A DNA stretch of 46,137 bases from an uncultured Lachnospiraceae bacterium (GCA_947566705.1 CANOLA010000015.1:1-46137); one strand, 5' to 3'; positions 1-7,424 are shown, counted from the first letter of the stretch. The notes: generated from the letters alone by a model not told the origin. Made by a program: numbers and translations.

Positions 1-1453
1 TGTTGCCCAAAACACATACCGTCTCAACATGCCCCGTCCCCGGAAACATATCCACACAGCACCCTCTCACCACCTCATACCCGGCTTCCCGAAATCCCTC
101 CAAATCCCTCGCCAGGCTCGTCGGCTTACACGAAATATAAATCATCCGATCCACCCCGTACGCCAGAATCTTCCCCAGCGCCTTCGGGTGAATCCCGTCC
201 CGCGGCGGGTCCAGCACAATGTAATCCGGCTTTGCCTCGATTTCGTCCAGAGTTTTCAGCACATCCCCCGCCAGAAACTCACAGTTATCCAGTCTGTTCA
301 ACGCAGCATTCTCCCTTGCCGCCTGCACGGCTTCCTCCACAATTTCCACACCAACCACCTTGAGGCTGACCGGGGCAAGAATCTGCGCAATCGTACCAGT
401 GCCACTGTACAGGTCGTAGACCACCTTGTCATTCAGGCAGTCAGGGTTATCCCCCAAAATATAATCCCTGACCGTGGAGTAAAGCACCTCCGCCCCAAGT
501 GAATTTGTCTGGAAAAAAGAAAACGGCGATATTTTAAAACGCAGTCCCAGAAGCTCCTCATAAAAGAAGTCCTCCCCGTACAGAATATCTGTCCCCTCGT
601 TTTTTATCATATCCGCAACACTGTCATTTTTCGTATGTAAAATTCCCCGGATGCTTCCTTTTAAACGAAGGGCAGCCAGACACTCTGTCCACCCGTGCAA
701 AAGCCGCTCTTCCTCCTGTGTATTTATCGTCCGGGCAAACGGGCATGTCCCTTTTTCTTGCGGCACAGGCGGCTTCTGTTCTGATGTACACTGCCAGTCC
801 TGCGTGGTTGTCACCAGATCCACCAGAATTTCTCCGGTTTTAACCGCCTTTCGCACAAGCAGGTGACGCAGATACCCCGTATGCTGCATTCTGTGGAAAT
901 ACCTGATATTTTCCTCCCTGAAATAATAAAGCGTTGCTGTCAGGATTTCACGGAAATCCGAATCCACAATCTGACAGTCCTTTACCGTCACAATATCATA
1001 AAAACTCCCCCTTTTGTGCATACCAAGGGAAAGAGGCCCGTCCTTATATAAATCACCAAAAGAAAACTCCATCTTATTGCGGTATTCCTTCTCTTTCGGA
1101 CTTTTCCTGATAGCTCCAAACTCCACATCACCGATGAAATCGTTCAGCAGTGCCCGGACCTGGCCTTCCTTAATTTTAAGCTGTTCCTCATAAGGCAGAC
1201 TCTGGTAAGTGCAGCCGCCGCACTCTCCAAAATGCGGGCAGGGACTTTCTGTTTCAAGCGGTGATTTCTCCAGAACGGAAACCAGCCGCCCCTGCGCTTT
1301 TCCCCTTCTTACCTTATTCACCAGAAAGGACACCTTCTGTCCGGGAATCGTATTTTTAACCACTGCCCTGTCCCCGTCTGCAGTCACCACAATCCCCTTA
1401 TTGGGAAACTCCACTCTCGTTACTGTTCCTTCTGCCACCTGTCCCTTTTTCAT
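1..1453 (-). CDS. rlmD: 23S rRNA (uracil-C5)-methyltransferase, RumA/RlmD family, 3' end cut by window
   Basis: S-adenosylmethionine-dependent enzyme that makes 5-methyluridine in 23S rRNA. The reverse strand reads open from the window edge, giving 484 visible residues. An N-terminal TRAM-like beta domain comes first, then an iron-sulfur cysteine cluster CPHFGECGGC (about residues 72-81). The Rossmann methyltransferase domain has a DLYSGTG SAM loop, a LDPPRDG motif and ISCKPTSLARDL with the catalytic cysteine; the final visible residues are VLGN. The ATG at 1453 is preferred because AAGGG lies a few bases before it; an in-frame ATG at 1507 would add 18 residues but has no spaced ribosome binding site. 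In Gram-positives this family can methylate U747 as well as U1939; the sequence does not show which. The family is clear, the exact target is not. Confidence 0.93.
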   Translation of the reverse strand, partial: MKKGQVAEGTVTRVEFPNKGIVVTADGDRAVVKNTIPGQKVSFLVNKVRRGKAQGRLVSVLEKSPLETESPCPHFGECGGCTYQSLPYEEQLKIKEGQVRALLNDFIGDVEFGAIRKSPKEKEYRNKMEFSFGDLYKDGPLSLGMHKRGSFYDIVTVKDCQIVDSDFREILTATLYYFREENIRYFHRMQHTGYLRHLLVRKAVKTGEILVDLVTTTQDWQCTSEQKPPVPQEKGTCPFARTINTQEEERLLHGWTECLAALRLKGSIRGILHTKNDSVADMIKNEGTDILYGEDFFYEELLGLRFKISPFSFFQTNSLGAEVLYSTVRDYILGDNPDCLNDKVVYDLYSGTGTIAQILAPVSLKVVGVEIVEEAVQAARENAALNRLDNCEFLAGDVLKTLDEIEAKPDYIVLDPPRDGIHPKALGKILAYGVDRMIYISCKPTSLARDLEGFREAGYEVVRGCCVDMFPGTGHVETVCVLGN

Positions 1454-1567
1454 CCGTACCCTTATGCCGTATATATTATGCAATCTGCTGTAAAGATTAT
1501 CTGCCATCCTGTCCCATGTTTCATGCCAGGACTAAAAACTACGGCATATCCTTTCTTAAAAATAATA

Positions 1568-1594
1568 AGGCAACACCCCTTATAGGGCATTACA
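1568..1594. repeat. Possible degenerate copy of the GGCAAYA-hairpin-ATTACA repeat
   Basis: The sequence AGGCAACACCCC, a short spacer, then GGGCATTACA resembles the distal half of the repeats at 7435-7493 and 30808-30875, which share GGCAATA, a hairpin and ATTACA. Only the distal half is present and its stem is weak, so the relationship may be chance. The rest of 1508-1720 holds no gene that I can support. Confidence 0.25.
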
Positions 1595-1637
1595 TGTTTT
1601 TACATTTCTCCAGAGGCTTAATTATCATATAACTGGA

Positions 1638-1666
1638 GAAAGGGACTACCTGATGCAGTCCCTTTC
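1638..1666 (-). terminator. Probable terminator of the small membrane protein gene
   Basis: Inverted repeat GAAAGGGACT (1638-1647) and AGTCCCTTTC (1657-1666) with a 9-nt loop, about 55 bp beyond the stop of the 1721-2062 gene. The T-run on the minus strand is short, so it may be a weak terminator or only an RNA 3' end. Confidence 0.5.
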
Positions 1667-1720
1667 CATAAAATAATTCACCATTCTTTTGCTTCATAAA
1701 CCTTAACTTTAACCAGCTGA

Positions 1721-2062
1721 TTATAATGTCGTTGTACTGCTGGCTGTTGAAGCTGCAGACGCAGCAGGTGCAGGCTTCGGCTCTGCTACAGGCTCATCAT
1801 CTTCATCCTCAAAAAAGTCGTTGTCAAATTCATCCTCAAAATCGTCCTCAAAATCATCCAGATAATCCGGTGTAAAGAAACGATAGATTCCGTAAATAGC
1901 AGCCGCAACTGCAACAATGATTCCGATTACAGCAAATGCGATTACAAATTTCGAAGGTTTCTTCTTTTCTTCCTCATCTTTTTTCAGTAAGTTACTAAGC
2001 TTTGCTGCGCTCAAAATCTCACCTGCCTTTGCGGATGCTAAAACATCTTCAACCTTACTCAT
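1721..2062 (-). CDS. Small single-pass membrane protein with acidic, then Ala/Pro-rich tail
   Basis: A 113-residue protein of unknown function. A charged N-terminal part with a KKDEEEKKK stretch is followed by one transmembrane helix (about residues 40-60, rich in I, V and A). A very acidic segment of repeated Asp/Glu/Phe follows (about 67-90), then an Ala/Pro/Ser/Thr-rich tail ending in TTTL. The start is the ATG at 2062, 8 nt after GGAGAGG; a GTG at 2071 belongs to the ribosome binding site region and is not favoured. It has its own extended -10 promoter and a hairpin after the stop, so it is probably monocistronic. No family is recognised; which side of the membrane the acidic tail faces is not shown by the sequence. 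Confidence 0.8.
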   Translation of the reverse strand: MSKVEDVLASAKAGEILSAAKLSNLLKKDEEEKKKPSKFVIAFAVIGIIVAVAAAIYGIYRFFTPDYLDDFEDDFEDEFDNDFFEDEDDEPVAEPKPAPAASAASTASSTTTL

Positions 2063-2100
2063 AATAGGCACCTCTCCTTCTTACATTTTAAATTATATTC

Positions 2101-2109
2101 ATTATAACA
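2101..2109 (-). promoter_or_regulatory. Extended -10 promoter of the small membrane protein gene
   Basis: On the minus strand TGTTATAAT gives a perfect -10 hexamer (2101-2106) with the TGn extension, about 39 bp before the ATG at 2062. No good -35 hexamer lies at 16-18 bp. Confidence 0.5.
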
Positions 2110-2147
2110 TATGTTTTCCCGTTTTCCTACGAAAAATTATGTAATTT

Positions 2148-4466
2148 TTATAATTTTTTTAATTTGGCAAAGCTGGCAAACATCTTTTTGGTTCCCATTT
2201 TATCAAAATCCACCGTTACCTCATAGTCCCTGCCGCCGGAAACGATTGCAGTCACCTCACCGTCCCCGAACTTGATATGGCGCACCCGGTCCCCGGTCTG
2301 GTAGGACAGCGCAGCTGCCCCGGAACCAAAATCCCTCTGGTTCTGCACCTTTGTATAGGTCACCTCTTTTGGCTTTTTACGTGAAAACGTGGAGCCGTAC
2401 CCCTCCCCCGTTTCACTTCCGTAACCTCCGGTTCCATAGTCAGGAACACTGTTAAATGCTTTCCTTGCTTTCTGGAACGTACTCTGCTCCCCCGGCTCAT
2501 CACTGAACTTCGGCTCATAAATCTCGCCTGCAAGAAGCTCCGGCGGGATTTCCTTAACAAAACGCGAAACCTTTCCATACTGTGTCTGTCCGCGGACCAT
2601 GCGCATCCGCGCAGATGTAATCGTCAGGTTCTTTTTTGCCCGCGTGATTCCGACATATGCAAGCCTGCGCTCCTCCTCGATTTCCGTCTGCGCCTGGTCG
2701 CTTGTAATGGACATATAGCTTGGAAACAGACCGTCCTCCATACCGGCAAGATACACATTGGAAAATTCCAGTCCCTTTGCACTGTGCAGTGTCATAAGCA
2801 CCACATAATCCGAGTTTTCGTCCAGGCTGTCGATATCCGCAACCAACGCCACATTTTCCAGGAATCCTCCAAGCGTCGGCGCTTCCTCTCCCCTCGAATA
2901 ATCCTCCGCCTTGCTGACTAATTCGTAAATATTTTCAACCCTTGCTTCCGCCTCATCGGTTCCTTCCGCTTCAAGCTCTGCCACATATCCGGTGGCTTCC
3001 AGAATATGCCCTAAAAGCTCTGACACGGAAAGTATCTGCGACTTTGCCTTCATTCCCTGGATCAGCAGAACAAAATCCCTGATTTTTGATGCCGCAGCCC
3101 TGCCCAGTCCCGGAATTTCTTCTGCCATAGCAAGTGCGGAGAAAAAAGAAATTCCATTCTCCTGCGCATACATTTCCACCTTACTGACCGACGTTGCGCC
3201 AATCCCACGTTTCGGCACATTGATAATACGGCGCACCGCAAGGTCGTCCATTCCGTTGTCTACAGTCTTTAAATAAGCAAGGATATCCTTGATTTCCTTT
3301 CGTGAATAGAAGTTTACTCCGCCCACAATTTTATAAGGAATATTTCCCACAATAAACCGTTCCTCGAACAGACGCGACTGGGCGTTTGTCCGGTAAAGAA
3401 CCGCGCAGTCCTTATAGGTATAGTCGCCGTTTCTTACGCGCTTTGCAATATCCGCTGCCACATAAAATGCTTCCTCCTGCGCCGTGTCTGTCTGTTTAAA
3501 CACAAGCATGTCGCCGCTGCCGTTATCTGTCCAGAGACTTTTTTCCTTGCGCCCCACATTGTTGGCAATCACTGCATTTGCCGCATCCAGAATATTCTGC
3601 GTACTACGGTAATTCTGCTCCAGCCGGATGACGCAGGCGTCGGGAAAATGCGTTTCAAAATTTAAAATATTGTAGATATTTGCCCCGCGGAATTTATAAA
3701 TGGACTGGTCGTCATCCCCCACCACACATAAATTCCGGTATTTGCTGGCAAGCAGACGGACCAGCTCAAACTGTGCCGTATTCGTGTCCTGGTACTCATC
3801 CACCATAATATAGCGGAACCGCTCCTGGTAGGAATTTAACACTTCCTTATCCAGCCGGAACAGCTCCACCGTTTTCATAATCAGATCGTCAAAATCAAGC
3901 GCATTATTCTGCTTCAGTGCCTGCTGGTATTCACGGTAAACCAGTGCCTGTTTCTGTTTCATGTAATCCCCTGCCGCATTTGTCTCAAACTCCACCGGAT
4001 CCGTCAGCTCATCCTTTGCAGAGGAAATAGCTGCAAGAAACATTTTTTCCTTATATATTTTTGTATCAATCTCAAGTCTTCTGCAGATATCCCTGACAAG
4101 GGTTTTCTGGTCCTCCGCATCATATATGGTAAAACTGCTGCTGTAACCGAGCCTGTCTATGTAACGCCTTAAAATCCGCACGCATGTGGAATGAAACGTG
4201 GTTACCCAGATGCTTTCCGAGCCAAATCCCACCATCCTGTCAATACGCTCCCGCATCTCTGCCGCCGCTTTGTTTGTAAAGGTAATCGCCATAATATTGT
4301 ACGGGTTTACTCCCTTTTCCTCAATCAGGAAAGCGGTTCTGTGTGTCAGCACCCTTGTTTTACCGGAGCCTGCCCCTGCCAGTATAAGAAGCGGTCCCTC
4401 GGTTGTCTGTACAGCTTCACGCTGCGGTTCATTCAGTGTATCCAGTAAAGTCATAGCTTTCTCCAT
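2148..4466 (-). CDS. pcrA: ATP-dependent DNA helicase PcrA (UvrD/Rep superfamily 1)
   Basis: 3'-to-5' DNA helicase for repair and for clearing replication blocks; cytoplasmic. The 772-residue product is close to the usual PcrA length. Visible motifs are Walker A GAGSGKT (residues 31-37), motif Ia TFTNKAA, motif II VDEYQDTN, motif III GDDDQSIYKFRGA, QNYRST, and the late motifs TLHSAKGLEF and VGITRAKK. The C-terminal 50 residues (TGDRVRHIKFGDG onward) form the Tudor-like fold that binds RNA polymerase in known PcrA. The ATG at 4466 is chosen because AAAGGGGAAAG sits just before it and the protein starts at the family's usual place (TLLDTLNEPQREAV). The frame stays open for 38 codons upstream, but that stretch is the palindromic repeat of 4480-4564 and is probably untranslated leader. 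Confidence 0.97.
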   Translation of the reverse strand: MEKAMTLLDTLNEPQREAVQTTEGPLLILAGAGSGKTRVLTHRTAFLIEEKGVNPYNIMAITFTNKAAAEMRERIDRMVGFGSESIWVTTFHSTCVRILRRYIDRLGYSSSFTIYDAEDQKTLVRDICRRLEIDTKIYKEKMFLAAISSAKDELTDPVEFETNAAGDYMKQKQALVYREYQQALKQNNALDFDDLIMKTVELFRLDKEVLNSYQERFRYIMVDEYQDTNTAQFELVRLLASKYRNLCVVGDDDQSIYKFRGANIYNILNFETHFPDACVIRLEQNYRSTQNILDAANAVIANNVGRKEKSLWTDNGSGDMLVFKQTDTAQEEAFYVAADIAKRVRNGDYTYKDCAVLYRTNAQSRLFEERFIVGNIPYKIVGGVNFYSRKEIKDILAYLKTVDNGMDDLAVRRIINVPKRGIGATSVSKVEMYAQENGISFFSALAMAEEIPGLGRAAASKIRDFVLLIQGMKAKSQILSVSELLGHILEATGYVAELEAEGTDEAEARVENIYELVSKAEDYSRGEEAPTLGGFLENVALVADIDSLDENSDYVVLMTLHSAKGLEFSNVYLAGMEDGLFPSYMSITSDQAQTEIEEERRLAYVGITRAKKNLTITSARMRMVRGQTQYGKVSRFVKEIPPELLAGEIYEPKFSDEPGEQSTFQKARKAFNSVPDYGTGGYGSETGEGYGSTFSRKKPKEVTYTKVQNQRDFGSGAAALSYQTGDRVRHIKFGDGEVTAIVSGGRDYEVTVDFDKMGTKKMFASFAKLKKL

Positions 4467-4479
4467 TCTTTCCCCTTTA

Positions 4480-4564
4480 GTCACAAGGCCCCCAGCCTCG
4501 CCGGTCCCCCTTGTAGCAGTGTGGTCGTAAGGCATCCACCGGCTCCGCTGGTCCCCCTTACGAC
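4480..4564 (-). repeat. Tandem pair of palindromic leader repeats upstream of pcrA
   Basis: Two head-to-tail hairpin units. The outer unit (4524-4564) has perfect 9-bp arms GTCGTAAGG and CCTTACGAC around an inner ACCGGC/GCTGGT stem. The inner unit (4480-4517) is diverged, with arms GTCACAAGG and CCTTGTAGC around a GC-rich core. The same design, more regular, occurs at 7265-7356. In both places the pair lies between a promoter and a minus-strand gene, so the RNA would start inside the first palindrome and fold into two hairpins before the ribosome binding site. Confidence 0.85.
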
Positions 4565-4566
4565 AT

Positions 4567-4585
4567 ATTCTATCACACATTCACA
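4567..4585 (-). promoter_or_regulatory. Probable pcrA promoter abutting the palindromic repeat
   Basis: Minus-strand TGATAGAAT gives a -10 (4567-4572) with TGn extension, 2 bp before the GTCGTAAGG arm. The surrounding bases match the promoter at 7359-7379 at 17 of 21 positions, which argues that promoter and repeat form one module. No convincing -35 was found. Confidence 0.45.
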
Positions 4586-4632
4586 AAACAGAACATACAT
4601 TCTTTGGTTTTTTTAAAATACAAAGAAAAATC

Positions 4633-4661
4633 TTGATATCTAGTTTTCAATACTATATAAT
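4633..4661 (+). promoter_or_regulatory. Promoter of the DUF1836 gene
   Basis: TTGATA (4633-4638), a 17-bp spacer and TATAAT (4656-4661) make a near-consensus vegetative promoter, 65 bp before the ATG at 4727. Confidence 0.7.
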
Positions 4662-4726
4662 GTAATCTATGCAATACAACATGGGGCAGAAGACGAATAA
4701 ATAACAGAAGGGAAAAGGTAGAGGTT

Positions 4727-5365
4727 ATGGCAAATGATATCAGGGAATTTTTAACGGAACTTCAAAAAAAATTAAAATCCATCGATTATATCAAAACCGA
4801 GGACATTCCAAACATCGGGCTGTACATGGATCAGATTACGACTTTTATGGACGAGCAGCTTCAGGCGTGCAAACGCTATGAAGATGACAAGATTCTAACC
4901 AAGACGATGATTAATAATTATGCAAAAAACAACCTGCTCCCTCCCCCGGAAAAGAAAAAATATTCCAAGGAGCATGTGCTGACACTGCTGTTTATCTATT
5001 ATTTTAAAAACCTGCTCAGTATCAGTGATATCCAGTCCATTCTGAATCCTTTAACCGACCATTATTTTGGCAACAAGGACGGCTTTACCATGGAGGATGT
5101 TTATAACGAAGTCTTTCGCCTTGAGACCGAGGAATCCAGTAAGCTCTTAAAGGACCTGGGCAAAAAATATGCCATTGCCCAGCAGACATTTTCTGCCTTT
5201 CCCGAAGACGACCAGTCCTTTTTACACAGTTTCAGTTTTATCTGCCTGTTAAGTTATGATGTTTACATCAAAAAAATGATGATTGAAAGCGTTATTGACG
5301 AACTTGTCGCCGCACGCGCTGCTGAAGAAAAAAAAGAGCAGGAAGAAACAAAAAAAGAAGCCTAG
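4727..5365 (+). CDS. DUF1836 family protein (probable winged-helix regulator)
   Basis: A 212-residue cytoplasmic protein of the Firmicutes DUF1836 family, whose N-terminal part resembles MerR-type winged helices; no target is known. Recognisable are the segment with KTMINNYAKNNLLPPP (about residues 63-78) and the following KYSKEHVLTLLFIYYFK helix, which read like a helix-turn-helix with its wing. The C-terminus is a highly charged Ala/Glu/Lys helix (about 193-212). The ATG follows AGAGG after a short spacer, and a strong promoter lies 65 bp upstream. The last codons overlap the convergent yerC-like gene and a hairpin shared by both. A DNA-binding role is inferred from the family only. Confidence 0.85.
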   Translation: MANDIREFLTELQKKLKSIDYIKTEDIPNIGLYMDQITTFMDEQLQACKRYEDDKILTKTMINNYAKNNLLPPPEKKKYSKEHVLTLLFIYYFKNLLSISDIQSILNPLTDHYFGNKDGFTMEDVYNEVFRLETEESSKLLKDLGKKYAIAQQTFSAFPEDDQSFLHSFSFICLLSYDVYIKKMMIESVIDELVAARAAEEKKEQEETKKEA

Positions 5366-5376
5366 ACTTCTTTTTT
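5351..5376. terminator. Bidirectional terminator embedded in two convergent gene ends
   Basis: AAAAAAGAAG (5351-5360) pairs with CTTCTTTTTT (5367-5376) around a 6-nt loop, giving an A-run before and a T-run after the stem on either strand. Both stop codons (5363-5365 on +, 5362-5364 on -) lie in the loop and the two coding regions overlap by 4 bp. Confidence 0.65.
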
Positions 5377-5661
5377 TTGTTCCAGCCGCGTAAATACCAT
5401 GTCATATCCGTCATTCCCGTAATTCAGCGAACGGTTCACCCTGCTGATGGTCGCAGTTGAAGCCCCGGTCTTTTCTGCAATATCCAGGTAGGTTTTATGG
5501 TCCCTGAGCATTCCGGCCACTTCAAATCTCTGTGACAGGGAAAGCAGCTCATTGACTGTACACACATCCTCAAAAAATGTATAACACTCTTCTCTGTTTT
5601 CCAGGCATAAAATTGCATCAAATAACTGGTCCACAGCTTCGGTTTTTAGTTTTTTGTTCAT
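5362..5661 (-). CDS. yerC: YerC/YecD family TrpR-like DNA-binding protein
   Basis: A 99-residue protein matching the YerC/YecD family related to the tryptophan repressor TrpR. The TrpR-like helix-turn-helix reads SLSQRFEVAGMLRDHKTYLDIAEKTGAS, then TATISRVNRSLNYG, where the recognition helix with ATISRVNR is typical. The start is the ATG at 5661, preceded by AGGAGAGG at a good distance; the frame continues 21 codons upstream without a ribosome binding site. The family's ligand and target genes are not established, and no trp genes lie nearby. It has its own promoter at 5723-5751 and shares a terminator with the convergent DUF1836 gene. Confidence 0.9.
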   Translation of the reverse strand: MNKKLKTEAVDQLFDAILCLENREECYTFFEDVCTVNELLSLSQRFEVAGMLRDHKTYLDIAEKTGASTATISRVNRSLNYGNDGYDMVFTRLEQKKEV

Positions 5662-5722
5662 GTTATTTCCTCTCCTCACCCGTTTTCCACTGTCTGGATA
5701 TCCGGTTTTTCTGTCTGAAGTC

Positions 5723-5751
5723 ATTTTAGCATATTAAAGTTTTAAAGTAAA
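5723..5751 (-). promoter_or_regulatory. Promoter of the yerC-like gene
   Basis: On the minus strand TTTACT (5746-5751), 17 bp, TAAAAT (5723-5728), with TGC just before the -10 as an extension. Confidence 0.6.
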
Positions 5752-5764
5752 CAGATTTCTTGGA

Positions 5765-5874
5765 TTGCATTAATTTTTTCATGTGGTATAATAAGCAAAA
5801 GACGCTTATTATACTGCGCGAATGAACATCGTGCATATAATGTCGTCAATCAGGGATTGACGACATGGTATAAT
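5765..5874 (+). promoter_or_regulatory. Double promoter with two palindromes upstream of the CPBP protease gene
   Basis: Promoter 1: TTGCAT (5765-5770), 16 bp, TATAAT (5787-5792) with TGG extension. Its -10 is one arm of a perfect 10-bp inverted repeat (5787-5796 and 5804-5813). Promoter 2: extended -10 TGGTATAAT (-10 at 5869-5874) without a good -35. Just upstream of it is a perfect 12-bp inverted repeat, ATGTCGTCAATC (5840-5851) and GATTGACGACAT (5855-5866), separated by only AGG. The second palindrome may be an operator or a hairpin stopping transcripts from promoter 1. Confidence 0.6.
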
Positions 5875-5919
5875 ATTTACATCTTTACGAAAATTTACAC
5901 GAATGGAGAATATTGTTTT

Positions 5920-6777
5920 ATGAAGAAAGTCGCATACTTTTTTTCAAGCTTCCTGCCAATCATCATTGCCATGTGCTCACAGTTTCTTGCCATTGCCTTT
6001 ATGATTGGTGTTGCAGGCTTATTTATGTTCAGTTCACACAAAGGAGGGACAGACGAATTATTAAATCTGCTTACAAATATGGACTTCAGTACCTGCATCA
6101 TGATTTTATACACCTTTATCTGTATTGCCCTGATGGGAATATGGTATTACAGCAGATGCGGCGGGGATTATCTGCCAAAACCGTCAAAGACCTTTAATGT
6201 CATGGGGCTTGCCGGTGTGGTTCTACTTGTACCGGGCATGCAGTTTTTTTCCGGGTACCTGACCTCCTTTGTTGCCTGGCTTGTACCGACATGGATGGAA
6301 CAGTATGAAAAACTGATGGAAACAGCAGGACTTGGTTCTGAAAAAATCGGTCCTTTGATGTTCTGCTATGCAGTCCTTTTAGGGCCTGTCTGTGAAGAAC
6401 TGATTTTCCGCGGGGTAACCATGTCACAGGCAAAGCTTGCCCTGCCGTTCTGGCTTGCCAATTTCCTGCAGGCGGCGCTTTTCGGTCTGTTCCATATGAA
6501 CTGGATTCAGGGCATTTACGCCTTTGCACTCGGACTTGTGCTTGGATATGTCTGTGAAAAAGGCGGCAGTATTTATTATTCCATCTTCTTCCACATTCTG
6601 TTTAACTTCTGGGGTACCGTAATCGGACAGCTTCTGGGAAACGTGGAAAATAAAGCCGTCGCCGGAATCATCATGCTGGTATCCATGATTGTTTCCATCA
6701 CCATCGGCAGCCTTTTGTTTGTCTTCGGTATGAATAAAAAAGAACGCGCTGCCCGGACAGTTACGGACAACGCCTGA
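5920..6777 (+). CDS. CPBP family intramembrane glutamic metalloprotease
   Basis: A 285-residue polytopic membrane protein of the CPBP (CAAX protease and bacteriocin-processing, ABI) family. The motifs in order are CEELIFRGV (the EExxxR motif, about residues 158-166), then LFGLFHMNWIQG, then a third conserved site FFHILFNFWG; together they supply the Glu and His residues of the active site. About seven hydrophobic segments are visible, beginning right at the N-terminus. The ATG at 5920 is preceded by GGAGAA; the open frame extends 21 codons further up but has no ribosome binding site. Substrates of such solitary bacterial members are unknown; roles in peptide processing or immunity are family possibilities, not shown here. 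Confidence 0.92.
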   Translation: MKKVAYFFSSFLPIIIAMCSQFLAIAFMIGVAGLFMFSSHKGGTDELLNLLTNMDFSTCIMILYTFICIALMGIWYYSRCGGDYLPKPSKTFNVMGLAGVVLLVPGMQFFSGYLTSFVAWLVPTWMEQYEKLMETAGLGSEKIGPLMFCYAVLLGPVCEELIFRGVTMSQAKLALPFWLANFLQAALFGLFHMNWIQGIYAFALGLVLGYVCEKGGSIYYSIFFHILFNFWGTVIGQLLGNVENKAVAGIIMLVSMIVSITIGSLLFVFGMNKKERAARTVTDNA

Positions 6778-6783
6778 TATCTG

Positions 6784-6816
6784 CGGAAACGGTTATGTAC
6801 CGTTTCCGTTATTTTT
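6784..6816 (+). terminator. Terminator of the CPBP protease gene
   Basis: CGGAAACGGT (6784-6793) and ACCGTTTCCG (6799-6808) form a perfect 10-bp stem with loop TATGT, followed by a T-rich run. It covers the stop codon of the convergent gene that ends at 6793. Confidence 0.85.
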
Positions 6817-7227
6817 TGCTTCATATATAATTCTGATTTCATAATAAACAACAGTCAGAAGAATGGCAAAAATAACAACCAGGCTAAATTCATCCTTAAG
6901 TTCCGTCCCAGCCACATCTGCCACACATGGTACCATCAGACCTGATACAAAAATAATCTTTACAAGGCGTACCATACGGATGGACCAGGTTCTTATTTTT
7001 CCGGTACACATTTCTTTTGAAAGCCGGTTGATTTTTTCCGGATAACAGCTTAAAACGGACAGTCCCGTATAAACCAGAACAATTCCCAGAATATTGCAGA
7101 TAAACTGCACAGGTGCAATATGATAGGTGATACCGTAGTAAACCTGCATCCCGATATAGGCAATTCCAAGTATCAGTACTGCTGCCTCTGCAAATATTGC
7201 GGGAACTGTAAGGTCTTCTTTTCGCAT
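6793..7227 (-). CDS. Four-helix membrane protein of unknown function
   Basis: A 144-residue protein with four predicted transmembrane helices (about residues 10-33, 40-62, 86-107 and 114-137), a short cationic linker between helices 2 and 3, and a polar C-terminus. No family motif is recognised. The ATG at 7227 follows a textbook AAGGAGG at 9 nt. The 5' leader is noteworthy: promoter and two nearly identical 43-bp hairpin units lie immediately upstream, the same module as at pcrA. The product therefore probably shares a regulatory input with pcrA, though what that is cannot be told from sequence. Confidence 0.8.
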   Translation of the reverse strand: MRKEDLTVPAIFAEAAVLILGIAYIGMQVYYGITYHIAPVQFICNILGIVLVYTGLSVLSCYPEKINRLSKEMCTGKIRTWSIRMVRLVKIIFVSGLMVPCVADVAGTELKDEFSLVVIFAILLTVVYYEIRIIYEAKNNGNGT

Positions 7228-7264
7228 AATTAAAATCCTCCTTAATTGCCATTGGATTACAAAG

Positions 7265-7356
7265 GTCGTAAGGCATCCTCCCGGCAGGCCGGGTCCCTCC
7301 TTACAACAAGGGGGTCGTAAGGCATCCTCCCGGCAGGCCGGGTCCCTCCTTACGAC
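7265..7356 (-). repeat. Tandem pair of 43-bp palindromic leader repeats
   Basis: Two units with 49-bp period, 7265-7307 and 7314-7356, identical except one base in an arm (CCTTACAAC against CCTTACGAC). Each has outer arms GTCGTAAGG/CCTTACGAC and an inner CCCGGC-AG-GCCGGG hairpin, so each would fold into a long cruciform or RNA stem. On the minus strand each unit contains AAGGAGGG and GGAGGATG, which look like ribosome binding and start signals buried in the stems. Confidence 0.92.
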
Positions 7357-7358
7357 AG

Positions 7359-7379
7359 ATTATACCACACTTTACATTT
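7359..7379 (-). promoter_or_regulatory. Extended -10 promoter abutting the tandem palindromes
   Basis: Minus-strand TGGTATAAT (-10 at 7359-7364) lies 2 bp before the GTCGTAAGG arm, so the transcript of the 6793-7227 gene should begin within the first hairpin. No -35 was seen at 16-18 bp. Confidence 0.55.
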
Positions 7380-7396
7380 TTTTGGCGGGGTTTCTG

Positions 7397-7424
7397 TTGA
7401 AATTCATGTTTTGTATGCTATACT
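7397..7424 (+). promoter_or_regulatory. asnA promoter
   Basis: TTGAAA (7397-7402), 16 bp, TATACT (7419-7424) with TGC extension. Transcription would start near 7431, giving a leader of about 100 nt that begins with the repeat at 7435-7493. Confidence 0.7.

Noticed and set aside
29..502. Plus-strand open frame antisense to the rRNA methyltransferase
   Set aside because: No ribosome binding site and no plausible protein family; the reverse strand carries the conserved SAM-binding and catalytic motifs.
2063..2071. GTG start for the small membrane protein
   Set aside because: The GTG overlaps the GGAGAGG ribosome binding site that serves the ATG three codons later.
4467..4580. Longer N-terminus of PcrA
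   Set aside because: The extra 38 codons are the palindromic repeat, have no ribosome binding site and do not fit the helicase family start.
7265..7356. CRISPR-like repeat-spacer pattern
   Set aside because: Only two units with a 6-bp gap, each a long palindrome; no spacers and no cas genes.
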